Shown: in pieces, positions 42,901 through 55,500 of the stretch
Layout of the letters: each line of letters begins with the position of its first letter
Position numbering within the stretch: position 1 is the first letter of the stretch
Assembly: GCA_009823505.1 (NCBI GenBank)
Contig: VZQC01013830.1
Location: 443,643 to 507,642, forward strand
Length of the DNA: 64,000 bases
Reading direction: 5' to 3'
DNA from: Rhizomys pruinosus
Taxonomy: Eukaryota; Chordata; Mammalia; Rodentia; Spalacidae
Position numbers and translations under genes: made by a program
Notes under the pieces: model-generated
Told to the model about the DNA's origin: nothing
Database searches by the model: none
What the model saw: only the letters and a program-made list of their open reading frames with translations

Positions 42901-45900
42901 TGAGCATCAGCAGATTGAACAAGACAGTATTTAAGGGGCTGGAGAGATGGCTCAGTAGTTAAGAGTACTGGCTGCTCTAGCAAAGGACCAGGGTTCAGAT
43001 CCCAGCATCCACATGGCTGTTAACAACCATCTGTAACTCCAGTTCCAGGGGATCAAATGCCCTCTTCTGGTGTCCACAGGCATTGCATGAATGGGTATAC
43101 TTGCATGCATTCAGACAAAACACACAATATAAACAAATATACATAAAATATTTTTTTAAAGACAGCATGTAAAGTTCAGGCTGTATTTGTGTGTCACCTT
43201 GCTGACTCCCACTCCCAGGGTCCAACAGTGCCTCGGTTGGCCAAGGCGGCTCTCCCAGCCAGGACCATGATTTCTGTACCTGAGCAGCACCAGAGCCAAG
43301 TCCTAGATAATTAGGGGTAAGCTCTATGCTTGGGGACCTGATGGTCTTATGCCACCCTGCCTATTCTATCCTGCCCCTGCTTCTTCCCACCCCTCAGCCT
43401 CCTCACCCACCCTGCTGTTTCCCATGGTTCCCAAAGCCTGGTGTGCCCCAACTTCTTCAATCTGTCAGTATCAAGCCTATCTTCTCAATAGCAGCTGTCT
43501 CGTGATATGTTGGCCCTAAATGACAATAAATTCTACATTTTGAAACACCATATACATGACATTGTTTATTGTACGTACTTCCATTTTAGGCAGACAAGGG
43601 TGCCGTCATGCTTCCCATTCACCAGAATGTTCTTTCCATCCGTTGACATTTTCACGGACTGAATCCCATGCCCCTGGTGAGAGTGGCTTTGACTCCATGC
43701 AAAAGGTTCCTCAATAGTTTTAGGAACAAAATAGAGAAATTACAAATGCAATTTTACAACATGACTTTTCTTTCTTTTCTTTTCTTTTTTTTTTTTNNNN
43801 NNNNNNNNNNNNNNNNNNNNNNNNNNNNNNNNNNNNNNNNNNNNNNNNNNNNNNCAAAGTAACCTACCATAACTATTAATGCTGCTTAAATACCTATATA
43901 TCTAATTGCTTGTGCTTCATTAGTAGGATCGAAAGGTTATTCCTGGACAGACTGTCAGCCCATGAAAGGAAACAGCCAGAATTGACCAGAATCCAAGACA
44001 ACAGCTCCAGAGAGAGCCATGTATCTTTTCTATACCTGTGCTCCAATTCTTCCCTCAAAAGCAGAGAATGGAACTAGTATCACCAGTAATCTTTCAGAAA
44101 ATTTCATGTATATGTAAATTATGCAAATATATTTTCACATTGTACCAGGATATGTATATTGTGTACCTTATTCTTCCATTTAGCAATCTACACATCTTGG
44201 AGTTCTCTCCATGTTGTTATATAAGGATCTCCCTATTCTGTATCATAGCTGCATGAAACTCCATGTTTTTTATGTGTTGCATAGTATATTTATTTACCTA
44301 GTCCTCTGGGTATGAAAACTCAGGTTATTTTTACAGTGTTCCCATGAATAGCTTTATCTACAAAGTGCTGTGCATAGATAATAAAATCATCCAGAACAGC
44401 TCCGCTGCCTTGGCATGTTGGGCTGGTAGCAGCTGCACTGTACTTCGGACACTGCAGCAGAGTTCATAAATCATTTACTTATAAATAATCTCTAGCTGTG
44501 GGGAGATGGCCTAGTGGGTAAAGTGCTTGCTGTGGGAGCCTGATGACACAAGTTCAAACCTCAGACCTACCTAAAGGCCAGACAGGGTAGGCATGTGGCT
44601 ACAGGAAATGGGAAGCAGAGGCAGGAGACTCTCCAGCAGTTCATGGGCCAACTAGCCTGGTGCATACAGGAGCCAGGAGACTGTCTCAGATGAGATAGAG
44701 AGATGAGGACCAATATCCTAAGGCTGTCCTCTGACCTCCACACAGGGGCTGTGGTACATTGTAGGTCCCTACCACACACATGAACATGCACAGTCACACA
44801 GAAAGAAAAAGTAAAAAAAAAAACCTCAGTCTTGACGGGATCCACACTTTTCCTATAGAACATTATCACATTCTCCAAAGATGCTTTCTTCTCCATGATA
44901 CTAAATGAGCTGGCATGTGATCCCCATCTGCCCAGGTGTCAGAGGACATGTGGGAGTGTCATATGGATGGCGTGATGCTTCAGATGTGGGGGGGCATGTG
45001 GGAGTGTCATATGGATGGTGTGATGCTTCAGATGTGGGGGGGCATGTGGGAGTGTCATATGGATGGTGTGATGCTTCAGATGTGGGGGNGGAGTGTCATA
45101 TGGGAGATGTGATGCTTCAGATGTGGGGGGGCATAGAAATTTGGGTGACAATCACTGACCAGTTAAGTAGTACAGACAGCCAGTGTACAGACGGGTAGCT
45201 CATGAGGGAGTGGCCTGGAGCTCATCCTCAGCACCCAGCCTGGTGCTCTCTTTGCAGCTCTCTCTCCCTAATGAGTATTTCTTCCTTTAGAGAGTCAAAC
45301 CCGTGGCAAAATGTTAAAATCATTAATATTACCAGTGGGTTTTTAAAAAATTGGGTCAACTTACTTGAGGAAGTTCTGATTGCTTTTCGACAGGCTTTTA
45401 TCCGTCTCTGAAATCTGTATACATGCTCCATATTTTTAATTGTTTTTTAGTATTTTTAAAAATGATGTATATGTGTAGGGGAGGGTATGTACATATATAC
45501 TCATGCATGTGGAGGCCACAGGCCTTTCCCCTTGGACCTGGAGTTACAGGCATTTGTGAGCCACCCAGTGTGGGTGCTGGGAGCTGAACTTGGGTCATCT
45601 GCGAGCACAAGCAGGACTCTTAACCACCACGCCCTCCATGTAGGACCTGTCCCATACACTTTTTTTTATTTTGGTCTTTTTGAGACAGGATCTCCCTTTA
45701 GCCCCAGCTGACCTGGAACTCACTATGTAGACCAGGCTGGCTTTGAACTCACAAAGATACTCCTGCCTCTGGCTCCCAAGTGCTGGGATTAAAGGTGTGT
45801 ACCACCATGCCCAGCCCCATACATTTTTTAAAACGGAGTTTACCAAAGTGTTAGCATCTCGGATACAGAGAAATCCACATTTGGCTACTGTCACGAGCCA

Positions 45901-46490
45901 AAATCCATGCGAAGACATATGAAGCATTCCAGGTCCATACTGCTTGCTTTGCACTTTTTGGTCTGGCTTAAGTATAAAAACACCGAAATGTTCCTGCCAA
46001 TCAAAGAAAGGAACCACATTATGGAGATCAAACCAGCAAGCACCAATTTTGGGTTTACAGACATGTATTACATATGTGGTTAGACTAAAATCTGAAAATG
46101 TTGTCTTTGGAAAGTGAACCAGTACAGGGTAGAGGAAACACTTGAGCTGTACCATGTATAACATCTTTGGCAAATAAAAGCTGTTTTTGGCCAGCCAAGA
46201 CATATCATTTGTTATTGTTAAGGTGTTGGGATGAAACTCGGGGCCCTGTGCACAATGAACAAACACTTTTTTCATTGATCTATGTCCCAGCCCAAAAAAA
46301 GCTTTGGTATGTGCTGTCCTGCCCTTAAGGGCCCAGCCTACACTGAGAATCTTTGGTTTCTAGCAATCATTTTCATATATCCTCATGCCTGAATGAAATA
46401 AACAATAAAAGCTGTCACTAACTTTCTGATGTGTCTCACAGAGTCCTACCCCCCCATCCTTCCTTTTGTCTGAAATGTCTTTCTCAGCAA

Positions 46491-46521
<31 letters not shown>

Positions 46522-49500
46522 CTTTTTCTGAAAATTTTTTCTCCCCAACCCCCCCCCCCCCCCCGTCAATCCTGCTTCCCAGGTCAACATTCCCCACTCA
46601 GATTTCACACATTATTTTTCTGTGTCTGCATGACTGACCTATCTTTCCAAAGTCCAGTTCAAATACTGCTTCTTCTGTGACACTTCTCTTGAATTCCCCC
46701 TTACCCAACCACCTCTTCGTAATGTCTATGACTCTGGGAGACAAGCATTTAGGGAAGGTCAAAAAATGTAGAGAAGCATAGAGGTAGATCCTCTTCTGGG
46801 AGAGCTGAAGATGGTCATCAGTGTGACACAGGACAGCACTGCTCCCGTGAGGACAGTACGAAGCGACACAGTTGCCGAAGAAGCGTGACGAGGGACGTCA
46901 TGAAACTTCGGAAATATAGTTTGATTATTTTGTGCAATTTTACTTGGGGCTCAGGTGCAAAGCTCCACTGAAAATCATCTATCTCACAGTCACTGGCTTC
47001 TATGGAGCAGATCTATACTAGTTTTCTTGAAAGGCACTGAACTATGTCATCTGCATGTTTATCTGACAAGTATGATATATGTGGAACAAGTGTGCGGTTA
47101 CTTGAATGTATTTTATTTTTTTAATATTTTATTATTTTTATTGTATGTGTATGCCTGTATTGCCTGCATATGTGTAAGTGCACCTGTGTTGGGCAATGCC
47201 TGAGGAAGATAGCCAGAGGACATTGGACCAGCTAGAACTGGAGTTACAGACAGTTTTTATTCGCCATGTGGGTGCTGGGATTTGAACCTGGGTCTTCTGC
47301 AAACACCTAGTGCTCTTAATCACTAAACCATCTCTCCAGCCCCTCAAATGTATTTTATGATAAATTAACCAGTAACACTAGTGCATCTAATTCAAGAGAA
47401 TTGTGTCAATATAATAAAGTCATTTGCTAGCTGAATTTTCTTGCTAAGGCAGTCAAGAGGATCATGTATAATTAATACAATGTCAATCTTGATCACATTT
47501 AAAACTGACATACTTTTTCAGGAATAATATAGGTACAGATGTAAGGCACTTGACTGCAGAAGCCATATATTATGTAGTGTTGAAAGGCCAGGATTGCAGA
47601 GGACAGCATGTGCTCCGTCTCATACAGGTACTTATGAATTAAATCATCTTTCAGTCTCCCTCTTTCATCGGAAAATGTTTCAGAAACTGAGATTAGGGGA
47701 AGAAAAGAGATCATTTGTACCAGAGATTTGACTTCTTAAAATCATTATGAACTGCTATGAAATACAAAATAAAAAATTTAAACACTTGGTTAATATTCTT
47801 GGTTAATATCATAGAGTCCCTGGTGTGATAAAAATGTTAAAATAATTTATCTCAATTAGAGATACTTGCTGGGCTCTGGGCATGCTGGCATATGCTTTTA
47901 ATCTCGGCACTTGGGAGGCAGAGACAGGTGGATCTCTGTGAGATCCAGGCCAGCCTGGTCTACATAAGTTCTAAGCAAGCTGGGGCTACAGGGAGACCCT
48001 GTCTCAAATCACCCCCAAAAACAAAAACAAAAATCAATTAGAGATACTTAAGACTGATAGTAAATAAACTATATTTTCTAGGCTGTAATTTCATAAATTA
48101 ACTTAAACATATATCATTAAAATAAATTTATGATAATATTAATTTCCCCTTTTTTGACTTTTTGAGACAGGTGTGCTTTGTGGCCCAGGCTGGCCTCGAC
48201 TTTGCAGCAATCTTCTTGCCTCAGCCTCCCAGGTGCTGTATTACAGACATGAGCACCCCCCTACCCCCAATTGATAGCCACCAGGTGGGTGCTGGGAATC
48301 AAACCCAGGTCCTTTCCAAGAGCAGCCACCACTCTTAACCGCTGTATTTAAAGCTATAAAACATGAGCCATCATAAAAATGACAGATCAGTTTGGCATGG
48401 CTGTCAATCCTATTTCTTTTCTCTGATAACAACAAAAATTTCAGGAGTCACAAATCCATACTTCAAACTGTTTGGCAGATGTCGATATTAATTTGTAAAG
48501 CTGTACAAAGGACAGTCATTTTGACATCATCGCAGCTAAGAAAAATAAGGCCTGTCAGCCAAAGAAAATCAGACCAAACCAGGAAATAAACACAGTGACA
48601 ACCCATCTGGGCCAAGAGCTGGTGGGGCTGGTTGGTTTCTTTACCATGTGGTAAGATATTGTTGGGCAGATGGAAGTATTCCAGTCTGCTTCTTCCTGTT
48701 TCTGGGAGAGGAGAAAGCACCAGCACCTCCACCACATCTTTTTCTAGATAACCGGATGTGGAAATCTGCAGGATGCCTTTGGTTGTCTCTGAAAGAAGTG
48801 AAAATTAACATGAGTGGTTGTGGGTACTCTCCTGACACTCTAACCAAAATATCAGAAGACGAACCACTTGTGGGTACTCTTCTAACACTCTAACCAAAGT
48901 AACAGAAGAAGAACCGCTTGTGAGTACTCTCCTAACACTCTAACCAAAGTATCAGAAGACGAACCGCTTGTGAGTACTCTCCTAACACTCTAACCAAAAT
49001 ATAAGAGGAACTGCTTGTAAGTAGTCTCCTAACACTCTAACCAAAGTATCAGAAGACGATCCGCTTGTGAGTACTCTCCTAACACTTTAACCAAAGTATC
49101 AGAAGACGAACCGCTTGTGAGTACTCTCCTAACACTCTAACCAAAATATCAGAAGAGGAACTGCTTGTGGGTACTCTCCTAACACTCTAACCAAAGTATC
49201 AGAAGACAAACCGCTTGTGAGTACTCTCCTAACACTCTAACCAAAATATCAGAAGAGGAACCACTTGTGAGTACTCTCCTAACACTCTAACCAAAGTATC
49301 AGAAGACGAACCGCTTGTGGGTACTCTCCTGACACTAACCAAAGTATCAGAAGACAAAGTGCTTGTGAGTACTCTCCTAACACTCTAACCAAAATATCAG
49401 AAGACGAACTGCTTGTGGGTACTCTCCTGATACTCTAACCAAAGTATCAGAAGACAAAGTGCTTGTGAGTTCTCTCCTGACACTCTAACCAAAGTATCAG

Positions 49501-52500
49501 AAGATGAACCGCTTGTGGGTACTCTCCTGACACTCTAACCAAAGTATCAGAAGACGAACCACTTGTGGGTACTCTCCTAACACTCTAACCAAAATATCAG
49601 AAGACGAACCACTTGTGGGTACTCTCCTGACACTCTAACCAAAATATCAGAAGACGAACCACTTGTGGCTACTCTCCTGACACTCTAACCAAAATATCAG
49701 AAGACAAACCACTTGTGGGTACTCTCCTAACACTCTAACCAAAATATCAGAAGATGAACCGCTTGTGGGCACTCTCCTAACACTTTAACCAAAGTATCAG
49801 AATACAAACTATATTTTTTCCCAGTTCTCAACAGCATCTTTTGTTAGTTAATTCAGTGGTTGTTATCTGGAATGACTCGCCTATCAAGCTGTATTTTGGT
49901 GTATCGAAATGGAGACACTGTTCTTCACTCAAGCTCTGGTAGCAAAAATTATTTGCTGATTTATTTATTTATTTTTTATTTGCAGATTTTTTTTAAGTGA
50001 CTTATTTTTATTTTTTTTGGTCTTTTTGAGACAGGGTCTTCCTGTAGCCCCAGCTGTCCTGGAACTCACTCTGTAGACCAGGCTGGCCTTGAACTCAAAG
50101 ATCCACCTGCCTCTGCCTCCTGAGTACTGGGATTAAAGGTGTGTGCCACCACACCCGGCATAAATGACTTTTAAACTTAAGTGATGAGACATTTTCGATG
50201 AACTGATGGTTTGGGTTTATGGTTAGATGTCCGGACTGGCAGATCCCAGCGGCTGGGCAGTTTAAGTTTAGGTGCCCGGACTGGCAGATGGGCCATTTAC
50301 GGTTAGGTGCCTGGACTGGCAGATCCCAGCGGCTGGGCCGTTTATGGTTAGATGTGTGGACTGGCAGATCCCAGCAGCTGGGTCGTTTATGGTTAGGTGC
50401 CCGGACTGGCAGATCCCAGCAGCTGGGTCGTTTACGGTTAGATGTCTGGACTGGACTGGCAGATCCCAGCAGCTGGGTCACTTATGGTTAGATGTCCGGA
50501 CTGGCAGATCCCAGCAGCTGGGTCGTTTACGGTTAGATGTCCGGACTGGCAGATCCCAGCAGCTGGTTGTTTATGGTTAGATGTCTGGACTGGCAGATCC
50601 CAGCAGCTGGGTTGTTTATGGTTAGATGTCCGGACTGGCAGATCCCAGCGGCTGGGCCGTTTACGGTTAGATGTCCGGACTAGACTGGCAGATCCCAGCA
50701 GCTGGGTTGGACCCCACTTCCTTCCCAACAGGGGCACCTTCCAGAGCCATCTTCATTCTTCTCATCTGTACCCTGTGTGCACGGCCACACTAGGCAGTCC
50801 CGGGCTTTTACAGTGGCTAAACTCAGGCATCAGTGCTAGTTCTTTATGTCTGTGGTGAAGGGATTACAGATTACAGGCGCAAATACGCCTGACACCACGT
50901 TTGCCTCTTGGGAAATCCAGCTCATCTGTCCCTGGAAACCTGTGCTGTGCTGAGCCTGGAGTGGATCCATTCCACCTGGACCCCTCGCTCAACACTGTAT
51001 GTTGCTGCTGCTTTCTTAGTCCTCCTCAAGGAATTCAGGAGCTTGGCACCCACCTTTCTTAACTAGGAAGAAGACTAGGAAGAAACTCAGTCTCAATGTC
51101 CTTATCCTGAATTTCACCTTCTCTTTTTCTCCTCTCTTCTCCTCTCCCCTCCCCTCCCCTCTCCTCCCTCTCCTCTACTCCCCTCTCTTCTCCTCTCCTA
51201 TTCTCCTCTTCCTTCCTCCTCCCCTCCTCTCCCCCCTCCTTTCCTCTTTTCTCTTCTCTTCCCATCCCCTCCCCTTCCCTTCCTTCCCCTCCTCCCTCTC
51301 CTCTTCTATTTTTTTCTTTTCTATTTCCATCCCCCCTCTTCATTTTCTGGCACTGATGTGAGTCAGGGGTCAATTTAAGGTTCCATCTGTGATATGGGCC
51401 CATTCTGACAAGGCACTATCAATTATCACTTTTCATGTTCTTGTATCGTCTTGGTCTTGCTTCCTTCTCTTCTTCCTGCAAGACCTCCTAGTCTTCATTT
51501 AGGGAACCTTCCTTCAACTTCTCTTGCCCTTGATAGTTACCATATAACTCTTTCCTCTGCAAACTTTCTGAAGTTGTCTTGCCACACACCGACTTCGCTG
51601 TCTCATCTTAATTCCCTCCATGACCTCTGTCTTTTAGGAAACCCCTGCTGACTGGAAAAGGCAAGCACCCCCTGAGCCTACCCGCTCACACTTTGGCTGC
51701 TACCTGACTTGACCTCAGCTTGCCTTCTGCCAGCTCTTTCTGGAGGGTATGATCTCTTGGTTTTCTTCACTGTTTCTTATTCCTCTGTCCATAGTTTCAA
51801 TGAGAAATGTGGACTGTGTTGGATTCCCAGCTTTCCCTTCCCACCCACTGGCCAACTATATAGGTCAAAAACTGGAATATTCAGGTAGAATAGGCAACCA
51901 CTCTGAGGTCAGCCACAGGTTCTACCATACTAAGCGCCATCTTAACTTACAGAGCTTTAAGTTGCTTGTTTGGCTCCAGAAAACATTAGGATTGCTTCTC
52001 CTGTCTTCTTCCACCCCATCACCAGCTTCCATATTGTTGAGAATTCTATCACTAAGCCACAAACTATAGATCTCTATTTCCAAAATAATGCTTAAGATTT
52101 CCAAAATGAAGAGCTTGCTGGCTTCAGGCTCTCCAGACCTTTTGAGCACTGTGCTCACTGTCATGGTTACCATCCAGTAAACACGTCCTTATTCATCTTA
52201 CATCAGATTTTTTTTTTTAAATGTCTTGAGCTATAGTACTGATATGCTTCATCTCATACCCACGAAAATTTCTATACCATTAATTCCCCTTGGAAAACTC
52301 TCCTTCAGCCTTGGGACCCTTACCTGTCCCTCACTAATTTCCACTTATCTGGAAAAACCACATAGCCTGCTGCTTGGCGCTCCTGCGCTGCGCTATCTCC
52401 TTGACCTTTTCATCCCCCAGCAGCCCTACATTTGATACTTGGTACTTAGTAGGCATTTCATAATCTTCATAAGCCAATGGATTTATAAATATTTCTCGGG

Positions 52501-55500
52501 GAAAACATAGACACACATAGTTTTGGTATTAAAGGCAGAGGCAAAAAAATTAACTTTTAGATAAAGGCCAATATCTTAAAAAATATTTCAGATAGCTGGG
52601 CGTGGTGGCGCATGCCTTTAATACTAGCACTTGGGAAGCAGAGGCAGGTGGATCATCTTTGTGAGGTCAAGGCCAGCCTGGTCTACAGAGTGAGTTCCAG
52701 GACAGCTGGAGCTACAGGGAGACCCTGTCTTGAAAAGACCAGAAAAAAAAAAAAAGACCAAAAAAAATTTTTTTCAGACAGAACCACCCCCTTCCTCTGG
52801 TAATATCAAAACATTCAAAAATTACTCTTTTTTTGGGGGGGGTCGTTTTTTGGAGACAGAGTCTTTCCGTAGCCCCAGCTGGCCAGAACTCGATATGTAG
52901 ACCAGGCTGGCCTTGAATTCAGAGATATGCTTGACTGTGCCTCCCAAAAGTGTTGGGATTAAAGGTGTATACCGCCACACCCAGCCAAAATGTTCAAATA
53001 TTTTACTAGCATAAATTACATATCCGACAACTCTAATACTCAAAATTTTTCTCAATATAACATGGGAATTTAACTGTTATTTGAAAGTTCTTCAGAAAAA
53101 TGACATGAATAATTGTTTATTATAATTTACTATAATACTTTGATGTAAAATTATCTATATTTTAAATGAATACATTTTGTGTATCATACCAGTGAATCCA
53201 AGAATCTTAAATGAGCTTGAGGGGTTGGCATTGAAAACAAAGACGTTCCCTTCCTCCGTTCCAACAAACAGATAGATTCCTTGCTGGTCATATCTAGAAA
53301 AGAAGAATTCTGATTGTCAGATTATGCTTGTTCACCAGCAAGACAGTACGTGAACTTATTGGATGAGTGACCATGGAAATTTGTTCAAAACCAGCCATCC
53401 TTACAGTTTGTGACTTTTAATTTATTAATCTTTGTGGTGCTGGGATGGAGCTGAGGGCCTTGTGCATGCAAGGCAGACCTTCTATCATTAAGCTACATCC
53501 TCAACCCTATTGTTTATGATCTCTAAATATTCTCTGATCTTATACAGGCCTACATCTACATGTACGTTACATGTAATCTAGGCAAATGCTGTTCCAAATT
53601 TCAACTTACAAGCATACAATCAAGAACACTCAGTGGCAGAGTACTTGCCTAGCCTACTCAAGGCTCTGGAGTTCAATACTGAGCACTACTACAAAACAAA
53701 ACAAAACAAAACAAACAGCTCAGGAAAGACAGGCAACTGCTTTCATCATAAATGAATCGAATATATCGGTAGAGCTTTCTTGGTGTTTCAAGTGGAAATA
53801 AATAATTTCCAAATTAACTTGTGATGGACGGGACATTTTAGTGCCTTATAAACATTATGTGGCAGAAGGGGAAGAACTTAGTGAAACATTTCTACAAGTT
53901 CGTCACAACAGAAAACGTGGAAAGATAGAAATCAAAGAAGATGGTTTGAAAAAGAACATCCAAGAATTCAGTTCAGAGGAGCAGGGGTGTGGGGATGGGG
54001 CATCCTGCCCACTCAGCAAGAAGCTGCAGACCTCAGCCAAAAATGGCTTGGACTTCATGAATAAACAGGTTTCATCCCAAGGATCCAAGGTAGGTTCCGC
54101 ATATGCAGCTCAATAAATATAATATGGCATGTAAATAAACTTAAGGACAGAATCACATCATTTCAACAGACACAGAAAAAGTGAATCTATTAATGTTCAA
54201 AAGAAATGAAGTGTGTAAAACTGAAAAATGATAGCTTCCCCGGACCCTTCCACAGACAGGCCAGACCATGGCGATGCCAGAGTGGGAGATGCTTACGTCA
54301 TGATCTGTACAGGTGATGGGGAGAGGAAGATCTTGTGAATCACCAGAGGCTTCTCCACCTCTTGAATGTCCAGGAAATGCACCCAGCCATCCACAGTCCC
54401 CACGGCAGCCAAGAAGCAGGTGGGCGAGCAGGCCAGAGTTGTTGACTGTTTAACATAAACCCAAAAGAATGAAGCCTGATTTACACAAGAAACCTACTGA
54501 ACTGGGCTCTTAGCTCAGGGCTGGAGAGTTTGGTCTTAGCAGGCTCCAGACCCAGACTCCATCTCCAGCCCACTTCTGCCCCCACCTCAAACATTTACAG
54601 CTTTTGGAAAGGCCTGCAGAGTGGTAAGCTTGTACTGGTATGCATTTATAATAAGAAATTCAACATTCTTAATCTTTTTTTATTTTACTTATTTATGTGT
54701 ATGAATGTACTGTTTTGCATGTAGGTCTGTGCACCTGTGTCGTGCAATGCCACGGAGGTCAGAAGAGGGTCTCGGAATCCCCTGGAACTGGAGTTCTCCT
54801 GGAATTGGAGTCACAGACGGTTCTCAGCCGCCATGTGGGTGCTGGGGATCGAACCCGGGTCCTCTGCAAGAGCGGTCGGCGCTCTTAACCGCTAGGCCAT
54901 CTCTCCAGCCCCCAAGAAATTCAACATTCTTGAGCTGACCAATTACATAAACAACCAGAGGATCTGTACATTGTATTTTTTAATCTTAAAATTAGAATGA
55001 TAGAATATAAAGTTTTTTTTAACTATAGTGTCATGGGGGGGCACAAGGTCCCAATGGTAGATTCTAAGTCTCATATATGAAAGTATTTAAAATTGGACTC
55101 AAACAGAAACTCAAGGGCATTTTTATTGAAGTTTGAGAGAGAGAGTAGGGCAAGCAACTGGAGATTTGGCCCCTGCTCTAAGGAGAAAGATGATGAGATA
55201 AAGAGAAGACTCCAGTGGTGACTGAGCAGATGAGCACTCAGGGGCTCTGGCTCAGCACAGCACAGCACAGCAGTCTTCCACATCGGTGGGCTTTTTAAAA
55301 ATTTTAATTATTTTATTTATGTGTATGAATGTACTGTCTGCATGTAAGTCTGTGCACCCGTGTCGTGCAATGCCGTGGAGGTCAGAAGAGGGTGTCGGAT
55401 TCCCCTGGAACTGGAGTTCTCCTGGAATTGGAGTTTCAGACGGTTCTCGGCTGTCATGTGGGTGCTGGGGATCAAACCCGGGTCCTCTGCAAGAGCAGTC

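Noticed and set aside
44030..44350. Old interspersed repeat, perhaps an L1 3' piece
   Set aside because: Some words (CTCTCCATGTTGTTATATAA) are suggestive, but I could not place it in a family well enough to list it.
44905..45198. Open frame with [16 protein letters not shown] repeats
   Set aside because: Translation of the 48-bp minisatellite, containing an N; no sign of a gene.
45595..46275. A 226-codon minus-strand frame
   Set aside because: Only the central 50 codons are a Cfap43 exon; the rest is intron and an antisense B1 that happen to lack stops.
48817..49807. Possible CRISPR-like or regularly spaced repeat array
   Set aside because: The copies are directly tandem without unique spacers, in a rodent intron; it is a minisatellite.
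50095..50858. Long open frames of 100-138 codons on both strands
   Set aside because: They follow the 45-bp tandem repeat, whose period is a multiple of three; no start context, splice evidence or family similarity.
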